DNA of 64,000 nucleotides from Rutpela maculata (taxonomy: Eukaryota; Arthropoda; Insecta; Coleoptera; Cerambycidae): assembly GCA_936432065.2 (NCBI GenBank), contig OW386287.2, positions 90,377,688 to 90,441,687 on the forward strand. The letters are read 5' to 3'. This document shows positions 1 through 14,200 of the stretch, in pieces. A program made the position numbers and the translations under genes. The notes under the pieces were generated by a model. The model did not search any database, had not been told where the DNA came from, and saw nothing but the letters and a program-made list of their open reading frames with translations. Positions within the stretch are counted from its first letter, which is position 1, and each line of letters begins with the position of its first letter.

Positions 1-479
1 ATTCTGAAAGTTTCCAAATTGCTTTTTAATAAAGCTTCAATATAAAAAATTGCTCTATAAGTTTCCATAATATACCGTTTATAAAGCTTTAAGCATAATA
101 AGAATTCCATTTGTGTTGCTTGGGTTGTATAGGTGAATCATAAGAGTACATTGAAAATAATTGACATTTCCTCTCAATCTTCACTTTAGAAATATTAAAT
201 TATAGATATTAGTTTTTACATATAAGTTAGTTTTGAAATTTATTTATCTAAATATGGAAACTGAGAACAGTTGTAGAAAAAGTATTGTGTGAAACTCATA
301 TATAAGATGTCTTTTTTTCACTCATTGAAATTGCAACACTTGCCTACGGCTCGTGAAGGAAAGTGCCACTTTATGCACCTGTTGCATAAACAACTATTTT
401 TGTCTATTATATTCAATATTATTCATTGTACTGAAGGTTAAGCTTATTGTATCCCACATAATCTCGTTATCGCCTCTCC

Positions 480-980
480 AAAAGGGGAGTGTATGGTCGA
501 TGGAAGCTCTGGTTATTTCTTCCAGAGTCACAAATGGTCCCGTGAAAGCCTTCCAGCCACCAAGGCTGGTCATTCATATAGTATGTGGTGAGGAGTTTCC
601 TGATTCATATCACACATCCTGCACTCTGGATCGTCTTCCATCTTCTATATTAGTTAGGTGTTTATTTATTGTGCAATGTCTTGTTACCACCGCAGCAGCA
701 CATCTCGACTGTTTTCTGCTCAGGTTTAGCAATTCGTTAGTGTTTGTCTTGGATGGTCCCCCATTGATGAGCATACGTGAATGTCTCATCCCAGTCCAAG
801 ATAAGTTGGGTTTCTGACTGAAAAGTTTCTTTACCAATCATCTTGCAGTATTATATGATACCCTCAAGGGTATGCCGTCAAGGCTGTTTTTGCGCCTTCT
901 CTTGTCAGCTTATCTGCTTTTTCATTACATTCATTGCCCTGGTGTCCACTCCAGTTGTACACTGTTGTAACCCCTATTCA
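480..980 (-). pseudogene. LINE relic: RNase H end and ORF2 C-terminus
   Basis: Reading on the minus strand, about 960-890 gives YNWSGHQGNE..NEKADKLTREGAK, the C-terminal signature of a LINE-type RNase H (W..GH..GNE.AD). After a stop and a frameshift, 837-610 gives ELLNLSRKQSR and TRHCTINKHL, the usual post-RNase H region of R1/I/Jockey-type ORF2. Stops and frame changes show it is dead. I see nothing supportable in 1-480 or in 980-1918 (intron sequence). Confidence 0.6.
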
Positions 981-1918
981 TATTATCATTGCATGGTAAA
1001 CTATATACAGTGCGTGTAATTGCCGATTAGGCATATACATTCACGTAGCGCGAGAGATATGACAACATAGCAGCAGTAAACTCGCCCGTCGGTGCAGCAT
1101 CCCAGCTCTCAGTTATTTCATTTCAGCCAGCTGGCACACGCGATGTTGTAATTCTTACTCCCTATACCTAGCCCGCCACTACACACACTGTATTACTTTA
1201 AATTCTCAAATGAACAGATTCTTAAGAAATTCTGGTCTGCCATAAATGTGCATCAGTCTTTGCTCCGGCAGACCAGCATATTCATTTAGAAGACAGTTTA
1301 AACTAAATGGGGTGGTCTGCAAGGTACTTTTGCCAAGGTGAGGCATAGCAGACTAAGATAATTTTGAACAACTAAAATTTCTCTATAATCCATATAAATT
1401 TTAACCGGATGTATTGTAACCTAGGAAAGATACTTTCTTACACTCCTTAATTAGCTTAATTAAAGGCCTTCTGCCAGGATGTTCTTATTTAGACTAACAG
1501 TTTAGTGTCTTTTGGTATATATTCTTGCGAATTTATCAGGAATGAATCGGATGTTCCATGATGTATGGTTCCATACAGTTGCCTCTCGTAACTGTATAAT
1601 GAAGTTTTTATAAGTTATTATTTTAGCCTACTTAGATTATTAATTGTTAGACCATTTTAACACAAATAAATTGTTATATCACTGCTTTGTAATAAGCAGT
1701 AAAATAAATAACTTTAGTTGAAGAATATATAAACCTAGCTATTTTTTAAAAGATTTCAAAACATCCTTTTTTCCGTCAAGTACACTAATATAGAAAACAA
1801 TTTTCTTTTTTTTAAATTTCCTGATATTTTTTAAGTAGAATATCAATAGTGTGGCAGATGTGCATGAAAATGTTTTCTGTTGCTTAATGTTTTCATTTTT
1901 ATTTATTTTTCAAACCAG

Positions 1919-2221
1919 TTGAGTTAAATACCACAAGTGACCACATATTGGGGGTTGAAATGGAAATGACACCTTCAAACGTGGTCGCTCCGATAGGTAC
2001 TCAAATACCATTTACTTGTAAGTACCGAAGCCGATCATCATCAGATCTATACATTGCCATTGAGAGTTTAAGTATTCACGATTATAAAGAAACAAGATAC
2101 CCTGATGGAGCTCAAACAACATTCTACCATGTAGTGGGCTGTAACCGACAAAAGATAAGATGCGTTGTTCGCAATAAACAGGGTCATGAAGTTGGAGATA
2201 TTAACGTATTTGTTTATCCAG
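1919..2221 (+). CDS. trol: Perlecan-like exon a: Ig domain
   Basis: The acceptor is the CAG ending at 1918 after a T-rich tract; the donor GT is at 2222. The exon starts with two bases completing a split codon and ends in phase 1. It encodes one near-complete Ig domain, with cysteines in FTCKY and KIRCVV and a further Cys in VVGCNR, then ending VFVYP. The strand-F Tyr-x-Cys is replaced by IRC, as in the atypical Ig repeats of perlecan. The 300 codon positions around it show no other open frame on +. Confidence 0.75.
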
Positions 2222-5200
2222 GTTTGATTCAAACACATCACAGTAAATAAGCTTGTTGTGGTATTTTATGTTCTCATTGTGTTCGGCTGTAGAAAACATT
2301 TGCCTATTTATAGATTTAGGGATGTTATTTGTTTCGTGAATCTTCATGTAAAGTAAGATCTAATCTCAAAATAACTGGTATTTTGGTGGTGATAAAAACA
2401 AATATTTAATAAAAGCGTATATAGGTATTAGTTGGTATTGGTATATATCTAATTGACTAATTCATTGTTTAGAACATTTACTTAACCACTGTATATAATA
2501 CCTGTTTGTCTACATTTCTTTTTTTGTATAGACTAGAATATTATTTAAAATTAAGGACTTATGAAAAATTAATGTTGTTAATGTTTTATTAAGATTTATT
2601 CCGATTTCTGTGACATATGTTTTGGTCTCACGACCATTACCGAGTCATAATAACTTATTATAGCTCTTTGATAATGGTCACGACACATGTCAGAGAAATC
2701 TGAATAAAAAGTGTGAAACAGTACTACCAAGTATTCTTAATACTTATTCTATTAGTTTATATTTATTTCATATTTTAAAATGGATAAAATATTTTTCATG
2801 AGTTCTTTTCTTATGAATTGTGTTTTAACCATTTTAGAGCAAAACTAATTAAATTCTTTGAAGAAATAACCCAAAGATTTGATTAAAACTATTATTTATG
2901 TTATGTTACATTTGGCATAAAATTAAATTCGAAATAGTGCAAATTTACATATTATGCAGTAAAATGAGTTTGACTTAATGACAATCACACTCGACATGTA
3001 GTAACTTTAGACAATTTATTTACTTCATTTGTAAATTTGTCCTACCTTTTCATTTAAGATGGATAAATCAGTAATTTAATTTTCTAAATATTGCTTAGTG
3101 CCGAAATGTGAATCATCGTCTTAATTTATTTAGTCTCTGCCGAGAGTAAGTAAATAGTTTGATGTCACTATGTATCGACTGCAGATATCGTGACATCAAA
3201 CTTGTTTTACCGTGAATGTAAAAGTGCACTTCTTCAAATTCAATTTTAAGTGCGTATTCCCTATATTCACTAAGGTCAGCTAATTAAAATGGATTTTCCA
3301 TATAGTGGAAGACCAGACCCTCTGAATTCGACACCCTCTATACAACTCGCGAACACCCACCTACAAAATAGGTAATCTGATGTAAAATAACCCGCTAAAC
3401 TTGATTTTTGAATTCGCCCATTGATTTGAGATTGCCAAAATGACCAAATTGGCAATTTTCTAAAAAAAATAAAAATTATGTGTTATTTTTTGTTTTTTAT
3501 ATAACACGTCATATATTTTTTATTTTACTTCAGAATTTTTTAATTTTTTTACATAATATTCTCTAACTATTCTTTGATATGTTGAAAGTAAAAAACTTTA
3601 CCTAAAAAATAATTAGTTGGCAAAAAAAAATAACAACTTTTCTTTGACGCAAAATCTTTAAAATTTGCAGAGTAAAATGTCCGATCGAGGTATCTTTTTT
3701 ATTTTTAAAGTTAGGTGCCTACTATAATCGAAGAAAATGTTCCGAATGAACTAAATAAAATCTTTTATAAGAAGTTTTTTTTGAAATTTTGCTCCCTTAT
3801 CGAAATATTCATTAATTGTTTCAGCGTCCGAACGAATGCGCGCTACTATGAATCGGCCGCAATCGCATCTAGAGCTAAACGCAGACACGTGCCGGGTGAT
3901 TATTATTTTCCAGTATCCATTTATGTTAAGTTGAAAGTGCTTTTTGTCTCAGTCCTTATATTTAGTGCGTTATAAACACATAGTTTGGCATAATAAATTA
4001 TAATTACTCGGATAGGAAATCAAAGGAAACAACGTACTCTTCGCCTGTTAACTGGATTTTTATATAATTGTTATACATTCAATAGGATACTTTTCGCAGT
4101 TTTTTTGTAAATAATGTTACTTTTAGACATTTTTAATTTTATAGTACGATCTTAGTTGGTAAAAGACTTGGTAAAAAAACTATACCAAACCCCATTTGGG
4201 TTTCGATTCCGAGTCAAAAGAACTACACCACCACCTTACACGTAGAAGAATGTAAATTTTTACATTATAAGACACGAGCTATAAAATCATATTTGCACGG
4301 TTGTATATTACATTATGAAATGTATATTTGTAAAATATATAAATAATTAGAAATATTAAAATGAATATTCTATTCAATTACAAAAACATAAAAATTAAAA
4401 AAAAAATTTTTCAACAGTAAAATCACGAGCTTTTTTTTATCGGATAAATTTCTCTTTGTAACGAAATAATTTTGCCAATCAGTGCTTTTATGAGAAAAAC
4501 TGACATGAAAAAATCGCGAGACCGGAGATCGAGCGATTTTGTCAAATGTCAGTTTTTCGAGCAAAATTACTGATTGACAAAATATTGAGTTAAAAAGAAA
4601 TTTATCCATAAAAGAAAAGCTCGAGTGATTTTTGGCAAGATAAATTAACGACAGAATATGTGAACGAACAACAATTAAAAATAATTATAATTTTCTCAAA
4701 ACGACTCATATCGTACAGTATAATTTCCACAAGACTTAAAAGTTATAGCCGACAGTACAGATTTTAAAATGACGTGCGACTACTAGATATACTCTGCTTT
4801 TGTGGAACAGGTATTTTTATCGTGATAAGAAACGATGCACCTTTTTTATCGCTGTCAAAGTGACAAAATGTGACTGTCAAATAGACTTTTTTATATAGGA
4901 GTTAATTTATCAAATTTAAATCATTAAGTAATAACATTTTTATTTATCGATCGATTTTGTTCAAATAGGGTTCTTCTTCTAGCTAACACTAATTTACTGT
5001 CCAAATTTCAGTACAATCGGAATTTTCTTTCTTCAGTTATCGTGCTTACAAGAAACGTAACGGACGGACAGACAGACGGACATTTTGAAAGTTGTTCAGA
5101 ATTCGTTCACTAACACAATGGTATGAAAATTTTTTTGTCTGCGAGCGATATTTACGGCTTTAGAAATGTACCGATCAAATGCAAAATCCGATGACATTTC

Positions 5201-8200
5201 TGTGGCTCTAAAACAATATTTAGAACAGAAAAATTTATTTTTATCACTAAATCCAGTTTACCATGCACAATGTAGAAGATCGTATACCCGAACTGCTTAT
5301 AAAAGAAAATCAGAAATTGTAAATCCTAGTACAGAGAATACAAGTAAAAAGGGCATTTCTGCAATGTGCTATTTACAAGACAGCCTACCAAATTAAGCCC
5401 AGAATTCCAAATGTTTTAGATTTTGGATGGTACCTAAAGGAGGAAATCTTATTTCCAAAGATGATTTCAAAAAGCCCAAAACCCAATTTTATTGAGTGTA
5501 CTCCATTTTGTAAATGTAAATTATATAACTGTTCTACAAGCTGCAAGTGTAGCAAAGCAAACGCGCAATGTAACATAAGTTGTTTATGCGAAGGAAAATG
5601 TAATCTTTAGTACCCACTTGCTGTTATAATTAATGAAAATATATGTTTTAATGTGTATGTTTCGAGATTATCTACATAATTTTATAACATTTAATTGCAA
5701 ATAGAAACTAAATAATCCGTAGACTCACTTGATCGCTTAAACGACACCACAGATGGGCGACGTTAACAGAAGTTATGCTTTAAATTAATGCGGACGAGTT
5801 GCGCGGCCGCTTCCAACAGCGTCATCTCGTTACATGAGCCGAATTTCCAAAAAATATCTTTATAAAAAAGTTTGTTTAAAGTATATGGAACATTTTTCTC
5901 GTTTATACTATAACTCTCTCTTTAAAAATAAAAAAGTTACCTCGATCGGGTATTTTTCAACGCAAATTTTAAAAAACCGCGACAATAGAGGGTAATTATA
6001 TTTTTTTTAGGCACTATATTATTAGTTACACTATATTCTTTGCCGTCAGCCTGTCCAAGAATATTGGAGGGATAATGTGTAAAATATTGGCCAAAATCTG
6101 AATTAAAATAAAAAAGATATGATGTGTTATGTGCAAAACAAAAATTAACACATAATTTTAAAATTTTTCAAAAAATTTGCGAATTGACCGATTTGGCAAT
6201 CTCAAATTAATGGGCGAACTCAAAAATCAAATCCAGAAGGTCATTTTACATAATATCATCTGTTTTTTAGGTGGGTGTTCGCGAGTTGTATAGACTACTT
6301 TTAAAATGCTTCCTACAGATTGGCTGCTCTCCGACTAATAAGCAAATATTTGAAATAGGTACCATGCATTGCATTTTAGCCATTCATTCTTTTCTATGAA
6401 ATAACTGCCTATTAATTTTATCCTTTTTAACCACAGTAAACATTTTGAGAAGTAATAAAATCTGATTAATAATACTATATTATTGAAGTTCAAATAATTC
6501 AATAAGCTACAATGACCAAGGTCCTTCTGCCTATTATTAAATTTTTAACAATCTAGTGATTAATTAATAAACAATTTATATTGTTTTTGGTAATAATTTA
6601 AATGTATAACGTAAATATCTTATTTAATTGATTTTCCAGCTGAAATACCCCCACGACCTCCACCACCAGGCCCAAATATTCCTCCAACCATTCAGATAGT
6701 CATACAACAGCACAACATTGGAATATATGAAGTTGGCAGTACTGTAAGGTACAATTGTTCAGCAAGATCGCTAGTGGCTCCGAGTGTAAGTTTTTCATAA
6801 TATTATAAACTGATACTGTACTGTAAATTAAGATGGCCTTGGTTTACAACTGAATACATTTAGGTAATATTAAGAGGAGACAACACCAATCACGAAGTTC
6901 ATCAGTAAAGCTAAAGCTGAAGTGGGACGAAGAGTAGCCAGTGCGTCTATTATAGGGCATCTGCTCGTGACGTCACAGCTAATCTCAGAAATATGTGTTT
7001 CTTAAGGTTTAAGAGTATTGTGCAGCTGTTAAAATTTCTGCCTGGTTCCCGTATTTTCAACTAAAATTTAGTTCAGTGTAATGCTTATGAAGTTCTAAAT
7101 ACTTTGTCCTAATAAGATAGGACTCTTCTTGTAGGTTGGAAATCTAACCTGTAATTAGCAGTCTATTTTTATTAATCAACAATACTGAAAAATTATTTAC
7201 GTGAATTTTTAAATATTTGCTTGAAGCCAGTACGGTTCCAAGCTAAAAATGCGTATACAAACATTAAAATGAAAATAAACTTGAAAAACTTAAAATTTAA
7301 GGTTATGTTGGGTACATGATGCAGATGCTGCTGTAGGTGGCACCATCTATTAAAAAGCACTGTACTAAAAGTCTTGTCTGGAAAAAAGCAGTTTTTAGCC
7401 AAACGACTGGTGCTATTAAACTGAAAAAAAGATATTCTTGTAAGTAAATGAATACTACACTTCTATTGAAGAAATTTTTTAGCTAAAATTTGTTTATTAC
7501 GAAGATTTATCTTCACAATTCGTAATAAACAAATTTTAGCTAAAAACTTTCTTCAATAGACTGCTAATTACAAGTTAGATTTCCAACCTACAAAAAGAGT
7601 CCTATCTTATAGATCATTTTCAGTTGACGTCATGCTGTTGGCGTGGAGGGCACATAATTCATTATTTTGGTTTTTAGAGATGGGTACAAGCTGTTATTTT
7701 TTAATAACAGGTTTAAACTGCTTCTGCTGTTTTCAAATATCAGTCTAAAAATAACAGATCGCTGAGGAGTACTGCCATTCGCATATCGCAGTGCGCAGTT
7801 TGTAGTATGCAAATTTTTCAGACGTGAATTTGACGCAGCTGTCTGAAGGGTATACAAAACCTTATTTACTCTTTGTTTATCATTTATCACAAGATTTTCA
7901 GAGTGTGTTTCGGGTTTACTTTAGTGTTTCAAGTAAAGTATTTCGAACAGAAATAACAGTATGTTAATGCTTTTTACAAATAACAGTTATAAAATAATAG
8001 GTTGTTAAATAGCAATCTCTAATTGTTTTTATTTGCATTGCCTGTTGTTGGATGAGGTTTTGGGTACCCTCCAGACAGCGGCGTCAAAGTCACATCCCAG
8101 ACAGCACTCGATAGCCTTAGGACAAACACTGGCCATACTTGAAGGATAAGCGGGACGTCCTGGGGATGTCCTAAACTGGGTTAATCCCAATTACGGACCT

Positions 8201-11200
8201 CCTGTGGATATCCTTTTGGTGCAAATCGGGTTTGCCCATGGATGTCTTCAATGGGATACCCCAAGGTCGTCCATAGGAAGAAAAAGGGACCAATTTGGGT
8301 TAAAATCGGGATAACCTACAGATGTCCACAATAGGATAGCCCGTGGTTGTCCATAGGAAGAAAAAGGGACCAATTTAGGTTGAAACCTGGACAACCACAG
8401 ACATCCACACATAGTTGCATTTGGTATCTACTCTGGTATCTACAGAGGATAAAAATTGATCTTGTGTAACATCGTGATTACTGTAGACAATTTAAAATTT
8501 GGGATATACTCACCCTCTTTGCGTAATAAATCTCACATTGCAAAAAAATTAACTCTCGTAAAAGAGGCATTTGCAAGATATGTGCATTTCCTGCGTAGTG
8601 GATAGATTACACAACCTGTAGTTTCAGGCTTACTAGGTGAGTAATACGACAGAAGTAATTTGCACCTTGCAAAGAGAGCCATCTAACATGAATTATTGAA
8701 ACTAGTGCTAAGAATGAGCCAGCCAATATCCCCATTTTGGCTGTTATTAGGACCATATTTTATAAATAATGTCTTCCACCAATAAAATTCATTCGTCACA
8801 ATGAAAGTATACGGCAAATATAAACTAAATAAAAAAATTCTCATTTGTTTTAGGTGAATTTCTGAATTTATCAATTATCATGAATTTGGGACCCATATTA
8901 GCTCAACAAGTTGACCTATGGATGGCCCTAGGGATAGCCTTTGGTTATCCCTATATAGGTTAGGACATCAATAACCCTAAAGGCTATCCTACAGATAGTC
9001 ATGTAGGTTATCCAATGGATATCCCCGTTTTGGCTGTTATTAGGACCAAAGGATAACCAGTGGACTTCCTATCGACATCCCAAATGATCAATCCATTTAT
9101 CGGATATACGGGATCATTTTAGGATATCCCATGGCCATCCTGTGCTGTGTGGGATGACCGAAAATGATCAATTAGGACAAAGTATTTAGAACTTCATAAG
9201 CATTACACTGAATTAAATTTTAGTTGAAAATACCGGAACCAGGCAGAAATTTTAATAATAGCTGCATAATACTCTTAAATCTTAAGAAACACATATTTTT
9301 GAGGTCACGTGCAGATGCCCTATAATAACCACACTGCCTACCCTTCACCCCACTTCAGCTTTATCTTTACCAATGAAACTTTGTGATTGGCGTTGTCTCC
9401 TCTTAATCTCAGTTATACTCTCTGATGGTAACTACTCAGTTTGTTAAATAACCAAGGGCCTGTAATGGATCAGTTTCAGTGGTAACCCAAGCAGCACAAT
9501 TAATTCCTCAAGATATCCCGAGGATAAAAATTTAGGAATTAGTAAATATCTTCTAGAGGTCTGTAAGAGTTCCCTAAGATGGGCAAATGTCAGCATATCA
9601 GTATTAAATAGTACTTCCCATGGTAATCGAAAAAAGCTATTAGTATAGAATCCTGTGAGCAGCCTTTTGCATACCTATAGAATTCCCATAGTAATCTTTA
9701 GGATATCTTATCGCTTGCCAATATAAATGGTCCTGGGGACATCTTTATAGGATTTCTGTTAGATGTACCGCATCGATCCTGTAAACAGATTTAATTCCTG
9801 TAGTAATCTTTTGGGTATTTTATCGCTTACCAATATAAATGGTACTGAAAACATCTTTATAGAATTTCTATTAGATGTACTAACACACCTCTTATAGAAT
9901 TGCCAGGGGCAGCTGGTGAAATGTTGGTTATTCAAAATCTCAGTATGAGACATCAGGCCCAAAGATTAGAGATCTTATAAGATTCATCTAAATAAATCAA
10001 TGATCCCTGAGAGAATTTGAACGTTGCAGTAATGTCACAGAAGACAGGAACTATTATTCCTGTCTTCTGTGGTAATGTTATTAATGTTCTATAAATTCAT
10101 GAATATAAGATAATGCATGACTGATTATCGTCAGTGGTTTGTACGTGGCGTCATCTAGGAATAATTTCTGTAACAAACTACGTGGTAAGTAAACAAATTT
10201 TATGCATTAAAAGAATTTCTTCTTTCGATTTCTATAGCGATAATAATAATATTTCCATTTTAATACTTTATTTGATCTCTGTAATACATAGAAAATTGAG
10301 CTGTATGGTAATTCCCTTTTAGAACTTCTAGAAGATGTCGACAAGTATTCTGTTACGGATAATAATACTATTTCCCTTTTAATACTTTATTTGATTTCTA
10401 TAATCCTTAGAAAATTGAGCTGTATGGTAATTCCCTTTTAGAACTTCTAGTAGATGTCTGTGGGTTAACAAAAGTTGAAATTCCTATATAATGCCCAGTT
10501 TACATTTCCCCAGTGCATAAAATTTGAGCACATATAAAGATTTCATATTTTGATTTCGGAAGGACTTCTAGAGTACTTAAATACAAGATATCCTCGCGGG
10601 CAGTAAATAGAACTTCTTAAAGATATCTTAAAGAATTCTGCGCTACTTGAGAAACTAATCTAGGTTTAATTATTTGTCTTCTCTTCCTGTTACTTCATTC
10701 AAAATATTAATATGTCAGTTAGGTGATTGTTATGTATGTCCGCTTGACAGTATACAAAGCCAAAAGCAAGACTCGAAGAACCGTTGATGAATAGTTGAAT
10801 CCCCAATACCACAAGATTGTGAACGTGTTTTTCTCTTATTGAGTGACTGATTCCACCGTTGCAAACTAACAATAAACTGATAAATGAAAAACTTATATTG
10901 GCAAAACATGTATTGCTGTGTGAGATATGGATAATAAAACTTTACAAGCTTTATAAACTTACTCACGTCTTGTGCCTATGAATGTTTGTTACACACTCAG
11001 TGCCTCTTGTTGGGTGATGCTAATGACATATGAGGTCTGATACAAGTATGGCAGGGCTGGTTTTAACTTGTTTTAAAAAGATGAACCAAACTAACCAAAC
11101 AATGATCATTAATGCCACTCGTGCACAAATGATAAAAAGATATTAAATGTAACTATACCTTAGCCGGGAAAGGAGGATAGTAATAAGTGCACGTGATATG

Positions 11201-14200
11201 CGTGTTTAAATTTGCAAGGGGTGCAATTTTTACAAAGACTTATCAAATCTGTCACACAATGACGTGTGTTTGACACTATCAGCAGTTTAATTCATTATCA
11301 TCTTCCTTTCCCGGCTAAAGTATAACTAGAGAAAAGAGTTTAAGGTATTTGTCATCGATTAAAATTTGTCCAAATGTATAAGATATATTACATTTTAACA
11401 AAATTATTTGCTTATTCTTTAGTAAAATGTTTTGGGCAAAATTTTGAAATACAATGCTGAAATTTTGTGAGGTCTACTGTATAATATAAAACACAAATGA
11501 GGAAGTAGACAGTAGAGAAAATGACAAAAATAATAATATGTTATTGTAGTATGACCCTCCAGTATATTATAAGTATAATTTCAACTTCATTTTAACAACT
11601 ATTTATATGTCTAATTGTAGAACAAATATGCTGAAAATGAGTATATATAACATAATATTTTACCCGTTATTTTTTTTCCAAAATCCGTAACATTCAAAGT
11701 CGTTCTTGTATTGCTTGAAAATATTTCACTAGATGTTTACAATTTTATATTATATTTACGTAAAATCCTTCTCTGGAATTAATCGCTGTGATGTGGACTC
11801 TATTTCTACTTAACAGTAACTAGCATGGTTGCCAAATTTCTAAAATAAAAGTACATTGCCTGCAACCATTTTTAATATAAATTTTAACACACATTTTTAA
11901 AGCTATTTCAAATACTGACCAAGTAAATATCATATATTATATTTAATTACCATTGACTGACAATGGGCGCGTTTAGGGAATGCAACAGTTGGCAACAGTT
12001 GTGAGCAACGGTTCCCTAAAGACAGCGCTAAAAATATGCCAATTGTCAACTGTTGGATGTTTTAGTTGCAAAGTTCACTCTGAGTATAGTCAGCGGTGAA
12101 ACTTAACATCACTTTTTTTCATCGAGTGGATCAATTTCATCTTCCAAAAAGTATTTCAATATAAATAAATCAATCACAATCGCATATACCAAACACAAGT
12201 TTATTTAACCTTTTTAATATTACGATATTCAGTAGGTACCATAAAGATTTGATATTGACATTTGACATAACCTCAACTGCAGTGACATTTAGCAACATCC
12301 TTTAAACCGTTTAGCGACCTCACAAGAATTGACTAGAATCAAAAAGTAATTAGGTTGAGTGATTATTCTTAGCAGTTACATTCCCTAAACGTGCCTATTA
12401 GGGTGCTCCAAAAATGACTTAATTTTTTATAGAAGGTCTCGATCCCCCCAGTTTGTTTCGAAATCCGAAAAAAGTAAGTAAGTATTTTTTTGTTTTTCAA
12501 CATTTTGATTTTAAATGGTGCCTATGGAGACATGAAGTTTCTCATTTAAATTTCATGGGGAAAAATCACTTTTTGTAATTTTTTGAATAATTGTTCAGGG
12601 TTAGGGAAAATCTTGCATTAAACTTGGAGAGGACTATTTAACGAAGAATTTGATGTATGTACATTAGGGTGGGCTGAAAAACACGAAAATTTGAATTTTG
12701 TGAATATCTAGCCGCGCCCCCACGGTCTTGAAAATGAAAGAAATGGCCAATTTTTCGATTTTTAATATTTTATAAATTGACATTTGAAAATTTTTTTTTG
12801 ACTCATTATTAATGTCTAAACGCGTGTAGCAAAAGTTTTCCGAATAAAATATTTTTCAGTCCCAAGGAAATTAGAAATTTGTTAGTAAAACGTAGAATTC
12901 GACGAAAATGAGGTTTTCTGTATAAAATTTCTAATTTCCTTGGAACTGAAAAATATTTTATACGGAAAATTTTGCTACACGCATTTAGACATTAATAATG
13001 AGTCAAAAAAAAATTTCAAATGTCAATTTAAAAAATGTTAAAAATCGAAAAATTGGCCCTTTTTTTCATTTTCAAGACCGTGGGGGCCCGGCTAGATAAT
13101 CACCGATTTGCCTAAAAATTTACCCGAATTAGTTTTAGATACATAGTAATAAATTAGAAACTAGGCCATCTGCAAATTCAAATTTTCGTGTTTTTCAGCC
13201 CACCCTAATGTACATATGGGTTTGTCGCTCCTAACACACCTCCACGGTGCCCCAAAAACTACCTAAAAATTTTGTATTTTTTTATTTAAGGATAGATTTC
13301 AGGGCACCGTGGAGGTGTATTAGGGGCGACAAAGCCATATGTATATACATCAAATTATTCTTTAAATAATCCTCTCCAAGTTCTAGAAGTTTAATGTAAG
13401 ATTTTCCCTAATCCTAAACAATTATTCAAAAAATCCCAAAAAGTGATTTTTTGAATAATGCAATTTAAATGGGAAACTTCAGGTCTCCATAGGCACCATT
13501 TAAAATCAAAATTTTGAAAACACAAAAAATATGTACTTACTTTTTTCGGATTTGGAAACAAATAGGTGGGATCGAAACCCTCTATAAAAAATTAAATAAT
13601 TTTTGGACCACCCAGGCAGCAAGGTGCCGTCATTATGACGTCGTTTTTTGGCATTAATTACGTCAATTTCACCCTCAGCATGACGTAAAAATGACGTGAA
13701 AAAGACGGCACAATGTCACAGCCCAATGACGTCATATATATGACGTCAATATGACATCATACATATGACGCCAATATGACATATTGGTAATCAGTGAATT
13801 TTGCGATAAGAGATGCAAACCTCTCATTATAATATTTTTCCACAATTATTAATAAAGTTTTTGACAAAAAAAAAACCGGAATGTGCAGGGATCGAACCGC
13901 CGACTTCTTGACTCGCAACCTCCGATTAAAGAACTTATATCTAGATACATAATGGCTACCTTTTCTTCAGATACCTTATTTGCTCCTAACATAGTCACAT
14001 TATATGTCCATTAAAATGGACAAATGAACATCACATCCCATAGGTAACAGAGGCGGGTATGTGTAGAAGGGAAAATGTAAAATATTGTACCTCTTTTATG
14101 TGATAATTATTGGTTAACTTCTAGGAATATTAACGCAGATTGACAAAATACAATAGGTAAAGATGTTTTATTCAAGGGAAATATGCATTGGAAGGATATT

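Larger units (their letters stand above)
3341..6290. mobile_element. DNA transposon with TA duplication and CXC-type ORF remains
   Basis: The ends are inverted copies starting TACAACTCGCGAACACCCAC. The TIR similarity runs for over 100 bp (3341-3450 against 6180-6290) and a sub-terminal block pairs again (about 3680-3715 with 5928-5960, GATCGAGGTA core). TA at 3339-3340 and 6291-6292 is the likely target duplication. The interior carries a degenerate + strand ORF (5166-5608) and a 200-bp hairpin. I cannot name the superfamily. It lies wholly inside a perlecan intron. Confidence 0.65.
6869..9408. mobile_element. Long-TIR DNA element carrying two younger insertions
   Basis: About 245 bp at 6869-7112 (ATTAAGAGGAGACAAC...) match the reverse complement of 9160-9408. 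The match resumes beyond inserts, as 7610-7660 (GATCATTTTC, then GTGGAGGGCAC) pairs with the sequence on either side of the insert at 8096-9153. So the arms are about 300 bp, and each arm was split by a separate element. No transposase frame survives. The only ORFs in 7613-8090 are short and unconvincing; CTGTTATTTTTTAATAACAG at 7692-7711 is a perfect palindrome. Confidence 0.6.

Noticed and set aside
353..817. 154-aa + strand ORF
   Set aside because: Overlaps the minus-strand LINE RNase H relic; no domain and a low-complexity start.
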